Shown here piece after piece: positions 23,661 through 35,661 of a stretch of 64,000 bases of DNA. Position 1 is the stretch's first letter. Every line of letters starts with the position of its first letter. The translations under genes were made by a program, and so were the position numbers. Source of the stretch: Porphyra umbilicalis (taxonomy: Eukaryota; Rhodophyta; Bangiophyceae; Bangiales; Bangiaceae); assembly GCA_002049455.2 (NCBI GenBank), contig KV918958.1, positions 44,487-108,486 of the forward strand, written 5' to 3'. The notes under the pieces were generated by a model. The model made no database searches, was not told the origin of the DNA, and worked only from the letters and a program-made list of their open reading frames with translations.

Positions 23661-24663
23661 GCGCCCCCCCCCGCGGCAGCGACGCCGAGCCCCGCATGCA
23701 CTAGCGCATACTCGATAGTGCGTGTTCGAAGTACCTTTTCAAAAGTTTCGCCGATGTGAACAGGAAGGATCGCGCAAACAACAACCGCCTTTTCGAATGA
23801 CACTGACAGATGCCATTAGAGCACCAATCACAACATATCCCACCGTCGACGGACATTTCGGGGCGTCGGATCCGCGCAGGTCCGGCAGTCGGACTGCTTA
23901 CAAATCCGTCTGAACCCCTGTCAGGCCCGTTCGCATTTCCGCGTTATGCTCCTTGGTATAAGCATAACACTGCTCTCATTGGTCGAGCCCGTTATGCGGG
24001 CGTTATAACGTTCTGACAGACGTGAGCAGCTCGCGTATGTCATAACGTTATGCATATGTGGCGCTTTACTTTAGAAATCTCATCTTTTTTGTGCTAGGTG
24101 GAACGGAGATAGAGGCCTCCAAAGATGGAGGTCTCTAAAGTACCTGGGTCGAAATAGTAGCCCCCAGGCAGGCAGCGCTTCCAATGTTGATCACAACGTA
24201 TGCGAATTTCCGGCCGACGACCGTCGTGCTGCGCTACCGTCGTCGTGACACGCTCGTCCGTAGCGGACCCACCGCCACACGGCCGCTGCCGGTCGTGTTT
24301 TTCACGCCGCTGCCCCCCCCCTCCCCTACCTAGTCGTTCCTTGACTCGATCCTCCGTATCTGTCTGTGCTGGTACGTCCATTCCTCGTGTTTTTCGCCGC
24401 TGAGACATACAGATTTGAGCATATAGGTCGGAGATACAAGGTGACTGTCTCGTCAACCGACCCATGCCCCCGCTGACGATCTTGTTTCTTCATCCATTCG
24501 TCCGTCCGGTCAACACCGTCTCCCCACTCTTCCCTCCTCAAACTCCCCCCCGGCCACATCATCCTGTTTAGTTTGCTGACCTCGCCCCGATGGCTGTGCG
24601 CTGTCCTTGACCATCCTGTGCTGATATGGTGGCTTGTTGAGCGACCTTGTATCTCCTCGGACC
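23661..24663. other. Gene-free stretch with small hairpins
   Basis: ATAACGTTAT- and GTTATGC-type palindromic words cluster at 23940-24060. A short hairpin AGAGGCCTCCA/TGGAGGTCTCT lies at about 24110-24140. No gene is supported. Confidence 0.5.
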
Positions 24664-27216
24664 ATGCACTTCTCCACGCAAAGAAGGCGCTCAGCGCAGC
24701 AAGATACCACAGAAATGGATACAGACCGATTGTCCGTTCACCCACAGCCGCAACCGGCATCCCCGGCAGCGCCAGCGACGGTGCACTCTTCCACGCTCGA
24801 CCCTGCAGTGACGGGTGTCGGGGCCCACACGGCCCGCGCCGGCGGCGGGCTTGCGCCTGCTCTGTCGGCGGCGCCATGGGAAGCGGACGATTGGCCGTCA
24901 CCTCCGGATGCAGCGGCGGCAGAAGCTGAAGGCTCCACGCTCGGGCCTCAGGTGGTGACCGATGGCGCTTTGTCGGCACCCCCAATTGGAACGACTGCGC
25001 TGGCGGCCGCTACGTGGCCGGTGACATGGGCGACGACGGCTGCCAGTCGGCCATCCCGGCTGGAAATGGCGGATGCGGCCACTGAACGCCCCTCCATGCT
25101 AGAGCCCGCTCTGACGGTCGGCGGGAGTGTGCGGGTACCCGCAGTCTGTGGCTCCATGACGACAGCCGCTACGTGGCCAGCGGGACGGGCCACGGCGGCC
25201 AACGATTGGTCGCCCCGGAGGGACGTGGCGGCGTCGGCAGCAGCGCGCCCTTCCACGATCGGGCCGGCGGTGGTGGCGGGTGGCGGCTTGGGGGCACCTG
25301 CTGGTGGTGGAATTGCACCAGCGGCCGCTACGTAGCCGTCGGGCTCGGCCACTGTGGACACCGATTGGTCAACAGCACCTGAAACTGCGTTGTCGGCTGT
25401 GCCGCGCCCCTCCATGCTCAGGCCTGAGGTCGAGGCCGCTGATGCATTGAGCGTGCCGACAGCCGGCACTTCGGCACCGGCGGTCTGGCATCCCCTGGGT
25501 TTTGCGCGTCGCAGTAGGGCGACCGATGACCCGGAGTGGATCTGCGGTGACATCACCTCCTCGTCTGATGACACAGCGGGACCACGCCGAGGAAAGAAGC
25601 GACGTGCACCCTCGCGGCAGACCATCGCTCGAAGGCGGGCGAGCAGCGACGCCGCGCTGGTCGGTGGTGGGCGTGTCACGCTAGCCCCTCGATACGCCAA
25701 TGGACGCATCCGGCGGTCATCCATGGATGCTGCTGCCCGTCATCTGTCGGCCAATTCGACTGCCGGCGGCGATGCCGCGTGTGGCTGTGCCGCTTTATTG
25801 GCAGCCTCCGAGTCGCAGTTTTTGGGGGCGAGGCGGACTGCGCAAGAGCTCAAGTACGCTGCGGGGACAAACGAGAACGGGCAAAGCAAGTACAATTACA
25901 GCCGTCTCGGTGCAGTGGTGCTACATATCGTGTGGGACGGGGCAGGCAACTGGCGGGTCCACGAAAAGTGCGTCCGCCGGTTTCTGGGGGTGTCCAACTC
26001 GTGGATGGCGGCGTGGCACCAGCGCGCTATGGAGCTGTCCAAAGAGCCCACTCGGGCGATGCTCAAGGCCGAGATATTGGCTGACGTCCGCCGAGACGAC
26101 CTCATCGGTCGCGTCGTCCGCCCTGACGGCTGCCTGCTCTCCCTGCGGCGGTTATTTGCGGCGGCTGCAAACAGTGACAGCCTCACCGTCACCAGCGCGG
26201 CAGCGGCGCACGGCCTGAAGGGCAAAGCGTCCAACCGGACAAGGACGAAGGCCAGGGAGCTGTTCCGCAGCTGGGTGGAGGCGCACCGCTGCCTTACTGG
26301 ACGCGCGCCCGACCGCAACGGCCGCGCGCACGGGGCAGCGTGGTATCTTCACTCCAGGTTTGAGGTCTTGAGGCCCCAGGGAACAAGGGATGAGCGCCCC
26401 TCGGTGGCTGTCGCATTTAACGACGCCCTGGCCGCCTCCGAGACCCCCCCAATCAACACTCAAGTCATCGGGCGCTGGATGCGGGAGCTGTTTGGCAGCC
26501 ACACCATCACAGACGGAGTGCGCGTGCCTTCCCTGCAGCATACGACTATCTGCCCGCACAAGACCGACGCCTGCGGGACGTGTGAGACGCTTCGCGGGGA
26601 CTTGCGGCACTGCGAGCAATCGCGCAAGCGGCATGTGGCGATGGCTGACCAGTCCACCCAAGCTCGACGCGACGCAGTTGCTGGACTGACGCAAGCAGTC
26701 GAAGAAATCAAGGCAGCCCTGGCGGAGCACAACCGAGAAGCCGCGGCAGCCATCGGGCACCATAAGACGTGCATCGCGTCGGCGGCCAGTCGGTACACTG
26801 ACCGCGAGGCGGCGTGGCGTGAATTACTCGGCGCTGACCGTACCGACCGCGACGGATTGAGTTCGGCTTGTGATGCTTTTGTGTCGTCTTGGGGTTATTT
26901 TTGGTTTGACATCTCCTCTAATTATCAAGAGGACAAGGCTTTGCCGTCTTGGAACCGATCGCCGCAGCCGGGGCCAACATATTTCTTATCCGGGGAGACG
27001 CACTACGTGCACATCATGTGCATGGAGAGCTGCGGGGTGACGACGGGTGCTTCTCGTTTTTCTAGGAACCTCGTGTACACTCGGAGTGAGTGCGTCGGGG
27101 GAGCCAAGTGCTCAGATGACACGCTCTCCACTGTTTCGGATGCTTTGTTGGGAGGTTCGACGATCGGGTTACCTTCCCCCTCTTTGTACCGTACGGGCTT
27201 TGCTGTGCCCGAGTAG
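24664..27216 (+). pseudogene. Front part of DUF7869-type transposase
   Basis: From the ATG at 24664 the frame runs to TAG 27214-27216 with one internal TAG at 25333-25335. The N-terminal 270 or so residues are Ala/Thr/Pro-rich repeats of 51-53 residues; the Trp codon of the repeat at 25015 and 25174 is TGG, and the third copy has TAG, so the stop is a Trp-to-stop change. Downstream is a basic segment, then a conserved-looking domain with CPHKTDACGTC and later FDISSNYQEDKALP and PGPTYFLSG. That order resembles the front half of the DUF7869 transposase-like family of eukaryotic elements. The frame ends before the expected D-x-C-x3-NK acidic motif, which lies on the other strand downstream. Assignment is from family memory. 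Confidence 0.55.
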
Positions 27217-27226
27217 TGGGTCGTTT

Positions 27227-30200
27227 TTACTTTTGTATATCTCCACGCTGAGCGGCCAGAGCCTTGGCATGGCGCTTCAGGGTGTCCTCTTCCCAGTAGA
27301 AGCCCCCCAACACAGGCATCTTGCTCGCGAGCAGCAGCCACCCATCGTACTTCTTTGGCAGCTTTTCCAAGAAGGGGGCTCCCAGGAGGATGTCAACAAG
27401 CGCTGCTGCATGCAGCGCCCTTACCCACGGCATTCTTGAAACAGTCGCGGAGGAGTCGGCCACACCGGGAAGCGCGGCCGGGGAGACCGTTTCCTCCACG
27501 CACTCAGAGGCAGCACGACCACCACCGTTCCCGCGACCCGGTTGGCAGGGCTGTTGGGATGGGGAGTCTCCGTACCCCAGTCCAAATCTCTGCCAAGCCC
27601 CAGCAGCCACACCGCTGTGACCGCCCACCCCCACAGCATACTTGTCCGGGACAAAGCAGCGCGGCACGTACTTTTCGTACTGCTCCAGGATGCCTTTCGC
27701 CTTGCCGCCGTACGGCTCCTTGCGCAAGTGGGGGTGTTGAGAGTAGGGCTTGATCGCAGCAAGGGCGCCGTTGACGGCCTCCACAGAGGCGGCCCGCATC
27801 CAAGAGACCTGCTCCCGCCACACAGGGTCCTCGTGGCTGCGCCTCGCAAACAAACGCACACGACGGACTGAGGACACGGACTGACGGAGCAGTCGCGCTT
27901 TCCCCGCACCACCGCGGGCGCTCCCTGCCTCGTCCACCCCGCCAGCCTTCGCCGCCAGCCCCCCCATCCCACACACCCCTGTATCTGGGCCGCCTCGTGT
28001 CGCTCGAGCACCGACGCCGTGGTTGGTCCCGTCCAGCAGCGCCGGTAGGACCAGGCTCCTGAGCGACCGTCGTGCAAGCAGACTCGACTCGCGCATTAGG
28101 ACAGAGTCTGCCACCAGCGGACCGCGGTCCGCAAACGGCTCCCACCCAGGAGGAGGCGCCGCTTCCGCGCCGAGGTCTACCGCCCCATCGTCGCCCAACA
28201 CCAAAAAGCAACGGTAGGACATGATATGCAAGACTGGGAAGAAAAGTCGTTCTGTACCTTTTTTTCAGGTCTGCAACAGGTCTCCGTCGTACACACCCGC
28301 CGTGCTGTAGTTTCGAAGCATCCCCAGGAGCTGTGCACTGTTGAAGGCGTCCTCCCTTTTGAACCGCCCAGCCACGTGCCGAGCCACGAGGTCGGGGCCG
28401 AACCTCGTGTGCCCGACCACCATAAACAGCGCTTGCACCGCGTCGAGGATGCCGAAAGCCGCCAGTAGCCCCATTCCACCACATAAGAACTGCGACTTGT
28501 TGGTGGCAGCACAGGAGTCCATGTGCCACCGCAGCATCCGGACACCTGGCAGCGGAACCACCGTGCGACGCTCGAGCGTGTCCTCGCCGCCGAGCTGTGC
28601 GACGACGGCCGGCCGAGAGTTGGACGCAGCCGCTTCTGGAGTGGTAGCGGCAGGCATAGCAGTCGCTGAGACATTAACGGTGGAGGAGGGGGGAGGTGAA
28701 AAGGACGACGCGGCCACGGACGGCAGCCCGGCACCCGTCCGGCCGAATGGTAGTGGACGAGCCAAGGAGGCCGTCAGCTCCGCAGCAGCAGCGGCCGCGG
28801 CGCACATACCACCCACCCCCCACGACACACCCGATTCTTGAGCCACAGCCGTCGCCTCCCCCGTCGTTGCCGCCGCCGGCGACCGCACCTCGGCCTCCAC
28901 GCCGGCTGCCCGAGGCGGGAATGTCGACGACATGCCGTCGAGAAGGGGCGAAGATGCCGGGGATGCGACAGCCTTGCCCAAAAACACGGCGGGGTGCACC
29001 CTCGCGACGTCTGCCGCCGCGCCCGAGCACCCGGCGACGACAACAACGGAAGATAACCGCACACGATCATGCCCAGACGGTACAAGGAGCGACAGCGTCA
29101 TGGTGGTGTCCGCGGTGGCGGCCGACGCAGCAGTCGGCGCCGACGGCGGCGGCAACGCATCCCCCCCCCCGCGCGCGAGTGATGAAGACGCGGAACAGGT
29201 GGGTGCAGTCGCACGCGACACCGCCGTCGACGTCTCCACCACGCCGCAAGAGACAGCAACGGGCGCCACCAACTCGGCGGCGCCGACGCTGAGAACCCCC
29301 CGCCACACCTCAGAAAGCCCCCCGACCCAGCCCGACGCCGGGGCCACACCGACGGCCGACGGCAATGGCAGCTGGTCCGCCGAGCCCTGCGTGAGCACAG
29401 ACCGCGTGGTAGTCGCCGCTGCAGCGGTGGTCGACGGGGCAATTGGCGCCGACGGCGGCAGCGCAATACTCGACCCCCCGCACACGATGGGCGAGAGCGT
29501 GGTGGTGGTGCGCGCCGCCGCGACTGACGCGGCCGTCGGCACCGCCGCCTCGAGGCCAGTGACAGCAGCGGGCGCCGCCAATTCGGCGGCGCCGACGCCG
29601 AAAACCCCCCGCCGCACCCCAGAAACCCCCCCCGCCGAGCTCAACACCGGGGCCTCATCGAAGGCCGACGGCGGCGGCAGCAGGTCGCCCACATCCCGAG
29701 CGAGCGACGACAACGTGGTGGTGGCGGCCGTGGCGGTGGTCGACGCCGCTGGCGCCGCCGTCGACTTGCCGCCGGTGACGACAGCGGGCCGCGCCAATTC
29801 GGCGGCGCCGCCGCCGAAGACCCCCTGCCGCACCCCAGCAGCCCCCCCGGCCGAGCTCGACGCCGGGGCCGCACCGACGGCCAACGGCAGGGGCAGCACG
29901 TCCCCTGCGCCGCGCGAGAGGGACGGCAACGTGGTCCTGGTTGCCGCGACGGCGGTCGACGCGGCCGTCGCCACGGCCGACTCGAGGCCAGTGACGAGAG
30001 TGGGCGCCGCCAACTCCGTGGTCCTGACGCCGAAAACCCCTCGCCGCTCGACAACAACTCCCCGCGACGAGCCGGATCCCGGCGCGACACCAACAGCCGA
30101 CAACAGCGGCAGCAGGTCGCCCGCGTCCCGCGCGGGCGAAAAAACGTGTTGATGACGGCCGCGGCGGTGGTCAACGACGCCGTCGCCGCCGCTGATTCGC

Positions 30201-30478
30201 CGCCGGCGACGGCCGCGGGCGCCATGAATTCGGCGGCGGCGCCGCCAAAAACCCCCCGCCGCACCCCTGCAACTCCCCCTACCGAGCCCGACGCCGGGGC
30301 CCCACCGACGGCGGGCGCCGGCAGCAGCGCGTCCTCCGAGCCCCGCGCGAGCGACGATGACGTGGTGGTTGTGGTGGCCGCGGCGGCGGTCGATGCGGCC
30401 GTCGCCGCGGCCGACTCGCCACACGTGACGGCCGCGGGCGCCGCCAATTCGGCGGCGGCGCCGCCGAAAACCCCCCAC
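27227..30478 (-). pseudogene. Back part of DUF7869-type transposase plus repeat leader
   Basis: One minus-strand frame from about 30478 to TAA 27227-27229, broken by an in-frame TGA at 28265-28267; the reading continues in phase across it (before: YDGDLLQT; after: KKGTERLFF). Recognisable parts are HMDSCAATNKSQF at about 28500, VVGHTRFGPD, and SYRCFLVLGDDG after the stop. These match the second half of DUF7869-type proteins, where D-x-C-x3-NK is a conserved acidic motif. The upstream 600 or so residues are the low-complexity repeat array and may not be coding. The stop lies only 10 bp from the stop of the plus-strand front half, in convergent orientation. Confidence 0.55.
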
Positions 30479-30530
30479 CGCACCCCAGCAACCCCCCCCA
30501 CCGAACGACCGGGACGGAGCTCAGGGACGC
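28860..30530 (-). repeat. Tandem array of about 216-bp units
   Basis: A marker word (CCAATTCGGCGGCG or a close variant) recurs at about 29271, 29581, 29797, 30013, 30228 and 30447, giving a period near 216 bp with one longer gap. On the minus strand the unit encodes about 72 residues of the form RRGVFGxGAAELAAPA...TTTLSSLARGxGD. One unit is about one base short and another change lies at the A-run near 30147, so the phase switches there. The array precedes the transposase back part. Confidence 0.75.
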
Positions 30531-31127
30531 TGAAGGAAGCGAGATGGCGACGGCAGACCGCAAGCTGCCGCGGTTTGAACAGCCGGGCCATGCCACCCGC
30601 CTCTGCCCCACTTTTTTCAGAGCCCCCACCCGTCCTCACTGCTGTGCTGGACCGGCAGCGCGCTCCGAGGGAGGCCTTTGGGGCTTCCAGGAAGCGGAGG
30701 GGCGTTGGCTGGTTTCACGCGACCTCCAGGGGAGGCGCCAGGGCGTGTGCGCGCTGCAATTGCCGCTTCGTCGACGCGCGGAAGCGCCCCCTCGAGAGTG
30801 AATAACTTAGAAGCCGTACGCGGGAGACTTGTTTTTGTGGCGTCTTTCTACGTTTTTCCTCTTCTACACTGTGCCTCTTCTTCTTTCGGACAATGCAGCG
30901 AAGGCATCTAGAGGTTGCAGTGCCGTGGTGCATAGAGGGCCGTCAAGGTCGGCAGTGGAACGCGCCTGCGCGTGGACTGCCGCACTCACCCGCGCGTAGC
31001 CGTCGCCAGGTCGGCGCCGGTGTTGGCACGGGCGGTAGACTTCCTTCTCCCCCCCCTCTCCCGCTGCCTGACCAAGCGCTGCGCTTTTCGAGCACGTACG
31101 CCACTTTATTCTACTCTCCCGCCGCCC

Positions 31128-32408
31128 ATGGCAGCTCTACTAGAGCCTGATGCGCGGACGGGCACCCCTATGCGCGCGCGGGGTACTGGCGCTCCGCGTG
31201 ACCTAGCGTTGCCACCCGACGTTCGCCTACACGGTGGACACATTGGGGGCGTGGTTGCGGAGCTCTCGGCTGGCCACCACAACTTTGTTGACGGGCGGCG
31301 GTAGAACACCGAGAGGAATCTCGTTTCGCGTCTCTTTTTCAACATGCTCGAAGTCGGGGGGCGGCTCATCAAACTGGGGTGTTGGTTCTACGACGACAAC
31401 CGCAGCGGCCCGCTGGGCGACCGCCACAAGGGCAGCGGCGTCCCCCCCGGCGATGGGAGGTCCGCCGCCCACGCGAAGGCGGACGGCGGCGCGTACGAGG
31501 CAATCGTCAATATTGCCAACTACTACTCCGCATTCCGATTGGACAAGGCGTGCACGAGGCTGGTGGTGTTGCAGGCGCTGCACGTGGCGGAGCGGGGCTC
31601 CCAGCATCTGGTGAAGACCGTGCACAGCACCATCACCAACGACTACCAGAAGCACACCGTCAGCGCCACGCACGGCGGCGCCAAGACTACCATGAGGAAA
31701 GGGTGGACGAGCGGTGCCGCCGCGATGACGCGACGAGTGACGTGGCGACGCGTCAACCACGGCAGCGCCCGATGCGGTGGCGGCGCGGCAACCGCGTTGG
31801 CGCACGGTGCAATTCGACCAGGCGGCCCGTGGCGGAATTTGGCTGAGCCGATCGACCGTGGGTCGGCGGCGGCACGGGCGAGCGGCGCCCGTGCGGTAGC
31901 GCGTCCCGCGGGGCGTCACGCGCTGATGGCGGGTCCCGTCGCTGGTGAGCGTGGCGCAGACGGTCGGTTGTCTTCGTGCCTACTGGGCGGGCGCGGCGCA
32001 GGGAAGTGGGCATGTGGGCATGTGAGGCTGGTTGTGCGGGCGAGTGCACTGGCGTGGGTAATACGGGAGGGACGCCCGCATCACAACCGCTGCCGCGGCG
32101 TGGCCGCCGTGCCCGCTGCAGCTGCCATCACAGCGGCCCGAGAATCAATCCCCGTGTGCTTGGTGTCGGGAGCTGGCGGGGCGGCCGTTGCCCTGCTGGT
32201 AACTACGGCCGACGGCGCGGCGGCTGCGGCGGCGCGGCAGCCTGCGCCTCTGAACGCGGCGTCGGTGGCCCCGGTGCAGCCAGCGGTCCCGCGTCCGGCC
32301 ACCAGCGCTGCTGTCAGCACCACGGCACTGGTGGGGGCGGGTGCGTGGGCGCCGGCAGGTCATGCACCTTTCCCTGCTGCCCCCTCGTCGGCCCCACTGG
32401 CCGGGTGA
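31128..32408 (+). pseudogene. Unknown protein with in-frame TAG
   Basis: ATG at 31128 (context CCCATGG) begins a frame stopped by TAG at 31302-31304. Reading resumes in the same phase with non-repetitive protein-like sequence (NTERNLVSRLFFNML, then IVNIANYYSAFRLDKACTR) before drifting into Ala/Gly/Arg-rich sequence after about 31750. The balanced composition around 31128-31750 suggests a real gene inactivated by one substitution, or an intron I cannot define. I do not recognise the family. It lies just beyond the DUF7869-type locus and could belong to the same mobile unit. Confidence 0.4.
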
Positions 32409-33540
32409 GGGGCTGGCCAGAGCTTTACGGGAACGCAGCCCTTCAGCGGCGGTTATGCGAAGCGGTGGCGGCCGCCCCTGAGTCACACTGCCCGGCTGCC
32501 GCCGGCTGGGCGGCCACCCCCGGAAGTGCGCCAGGTGCTTTTGATCCGTGCTTGGTGACCGCGATGGGGGCGGCGGCGGTGCAGCAGTCCCCGTCGACTG
32601 GGCCGCTACCACTGCCGTAGACAGTGACGAGGCCTATCCTCACCCGTTTCCAGACGTAGAAAACGCCGCCTCTGCTGCGCCAGCGCCCGCGAGCGCCAGT
32701 ACGGAGGCGCCGGAGGCGTGGCGGTCCCCGGCTTCGGTAGAGGCTTGTACGGCCACGGCGCCCGCCGCGGGGACGACGACCACGCTGCCACCCGCTGGGG
32801 CCACCTGTGGGGGCGATGGCAGCGACGCTGCGCCGTCCAGATTCGTCACTGCATTCCGGTCATCTCCTCTTTGCGGCACGGCGCAGCGCACGGCGTGGTG
32901 GTCGGTGGCCAGGGAGATAGCGGCGGCGGCCGCCGCGATCCCCGCCTGCCTGGAAGCCGCCGTCGCCGACGGCGACCGCGTGGCTGCCCTTGTTGGTGGG
33001 AGGGGCGTGCCGCGGCGTTGCACTCATTGGCTGCTCCACCCCGCTCGGCCGCCGCGGCGCCGCGCACCACTGGCCGCGGCGCCATGTGCCCGTGGCCATC
33101 GGGTGCTGGGGGGGGGGGTGCCGACGCTACGTCGCCCCCCCTCTCCGCGACCGACGGTGGGCCCCCCCCCGGTACCGCGCCGCGCGACGCGGCTTGGCAG
33201 CCGGCGGCGGCGGTGGTGGCGGCAGCGGCGGCGGAGGCGCTCCCCGCCAGCTCGGCTGTCGGAACGGCCGCCAGCGGCGCCACGTCCCCGTGCCTTTCTG
33301 CCGCGGCGCGCGCGGCCGCGGCCACCACGCTGACCGCCTGGGCCGCCGACGGGTCGGCGCCGGCGGCGCAGCCGCTCATGGGCACGCCGGCGGCGGCCGA
33401 CCGGCAGCGGGCACCCAGTATAGGCGCCGCCGTTGGCTGCCCCCCGCCCCGCCACATGGCGTGTGTGGCCGTTTTATCGCGTGTATGCGAGGTCCCCCCG
33501 AGCAATGAGGAGGCTATACAATGGCTTCAAATCGGGTGAT
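32409..33540. other. GC-rich stretch without a clear gene
   Basis: Many overlapping open frames of Ala/Arg/Gly/Pro-rich composition on both strands; none carries a motif. Probably composition-driven. Confidence 0.5.
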
Positions 33541-33929
33541 AATTGAACATGAGCAGCACGAGGCGGGGAAAGTGGCCCCGTCGCAATGGCGTCAGGAGGG
33601 GGACCCCATGATCTATTTTAGAGGTTTAATCTCTGAAAATCAACGGGGGTCCGTTCTGATTGACGTACTAGAATAGACAGTTGTCTATTCTTCCACACTC
33701 TGTGATCATTTGATCTCAACGATGTGATCATTTGATCCCGTGTGGAAATCGTCGATCCCAGCGTTCCTTGATATGAAACCGGTTGATTTTGTGCCTACAA
33801 ACTCGGGCTGTCGCGCTTCCCCTCCAGACCATGCAGAATGGGAACATCGGCGCAAGCTCTGCGAGGAGACAACGCCCTTCGCATGGTTGCTAAAGAAAGA
33901 CTTCGCAAGAAGTGAACAAGAAAACCCTA

Positions 33930-34645
33930 TTCCCTGGCCTTTAGGACAGGGTGCTCTCAAAGTGTAGTGATGCACACATATACTTAGATCCAGGGACTTG
34001 CTCTCCGTTTCAGAGAAGGCAGTCTGCATTTGTGTCCTCAGGGATCTCAGGGCGTGTCAGTGTGGGAAAGGTCGCGATGACGCTAAAACCGAATGGAGAT
34101 ACATGGCTGAGAAAGACTGTCCAGCAACTGGGGTCAAAGGGGCCGGACGGCCCCTGCCCCCCTGACCCCCCCCATCGCCCCGAGTTGCTCCCAGAAACCG
34201 CGCGCAGCGACATCCGGGGTTCGACGCGCCCACGATGACCCGCGAACGATCGTGCCTGCGCGCTGGCTTTTGTTGCGGCAGCTCGTCGGCGGTTTCTGAC
34301 GCCATCGAGCGGCGTGGTTAGAGGCGCCCCGTCGCGCGCGGTTGGTCCCATCAGGCCGCCCGGGCGCCGTGCCGACCGCCCCGTCCGCCGTGCGCAGCTG
34401 CGCTGCGCGGCGGAGTGACGGCCCCTCCCGTGAGTGTCGCGCAACGCCACCGGGCCGCCGCCGCAGCGGTGGCGGCGGCAGCACCCCTCTCCCCGGCCCA
34501 CGCGCCCCCCGCGACGGCAACGTGACCGTACGTGCCCCCGTGCGCACTCGAGGCTTCTAAGCCGGCCGGCGTGTCCAGCGTCGATGTGTCGCCGAGCGCG
34601 CCACCGCCCTGAAGGCCAGGGTATTGCACGCACGCGCCTGGAATT
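33930..34645 (-). mobile_element. Family D TIR element, copy B
   Basis: The left end CCCTGGCCTT and the right end AAGGCCAGGG bound an uninterrupted copy of about 700 bp, inverted relative to copies A and C. It shares their internal landmarks: CTCAAAGTGTAGTGATGCAC near one end, the GCGCGGT and CACGATCGT-type words in the middle, and GTATTGCACGCACG just outside the other TIR. No coding motif. Confidence 0.7.
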
Positions 34646-35581
34646 CTGGTAGGCCCAACGTCGGTCCTCCCCTCCCACCCCCCCCCAGAAAGCCAGCCAG
34701 CGGCGATTTCTTCTTGCATTGACTGGACAAAGGCGCCCTGTTGGCACCACCGTGGTCCTTCACTGCCACTTTCTACGTGAGAGAATGACCGAGAGGATCA
34801 AGGGAGTCCATGTACACTCCCTAATAGGGCTCTTGGCGCACTGGGGGCTGCCGGAGTTTCAACCAGCAACACTCCGACTGGGCCAAAAAAAGGTGGTGGG
34901 GGATGTTACGAGTTGACCTTCGACCAGCCCCCCCCCCCCTTCCCCTCCCTTTTTTTGCCCCTGATATCTTCATACGCCTTCCCATCATCCATAAGGCCAC
35001 CACCTCGTCGTTTTTGAGCTTTCTTCTGCAACCTTTTGACCCCCCTGTGTGCCCGAGCGTTCACTGCCTCTGAATGGGGACTGTCCCACAAAAAAACCGA
35101 AAAGATATAGGAGTGAGTCCCACATTGACGTGCTACCGTCTTCCCAACGTCTTCCCGGGTGCTTCGAGATACCTGTGCGCAGGCAACGCGACTTTCCTCG
35201 CCCGGGCAGTGGCCTCTTCCCCACCCTGTGGTACTCCTCCTTGGCGCACAAAAGTTTGCCATAATCACGACTCTGAAGATGTTTTGACCAAGAGTTGAAG
35301 CTCCATGTGCTGGCCCACGACAAAACCGTTACCGCTGAGCTCAATTCTGAAGACAGAATTGCTCTCCGGCCAGCGGTTTCCTCAGTGCGCGGTAGTGAAA
35401 AGTGGGATCATTTGATCCCCTGGGGATCAATTGATCACAGTGGTAGATTAGACACTAGACGATCACAAGAGGCGCGCATGACATTGTACCTTTGAAGGAG
35501 AGAGTTGCGAAGTACAGTAGCCTCCGCCTCTCACGGGACCGCTGCAAGAAACTGTTACTCGACATACTCTTTACGGTCGTC
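34646..35581. other. Gene-free spacer
   Basis: No recognised gene. GATCATTTGATC-like words around 35405-35440 also occur at 33700-33740 on the far side of copy B, so another old repeat probably flanks it. Confidence 0.45.
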
Positions 35582-35660
35582 TACAGCCGTTTTCCCAAAA
35601 ACCACGCACTCCAACTGTTGCTATTCCAGGAACATGCGTGCGATACCCTGGCCTTCAGAC
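35582..35660 (+). mobile_element. Fused fragments of families A and D
   Basis: A left arm of the hairpin MITE (TACAGCCGTTTTCCC... to CCAACTGTTG) passes directly into the outer end of family D (ATTCCAGGAACATGCGTGC...CCCTGGCCTTCAG), which is then cut by element E. The mirror-image junction is at 38537. Confidence 0.6.
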
Positions 35661-35661
35661 C

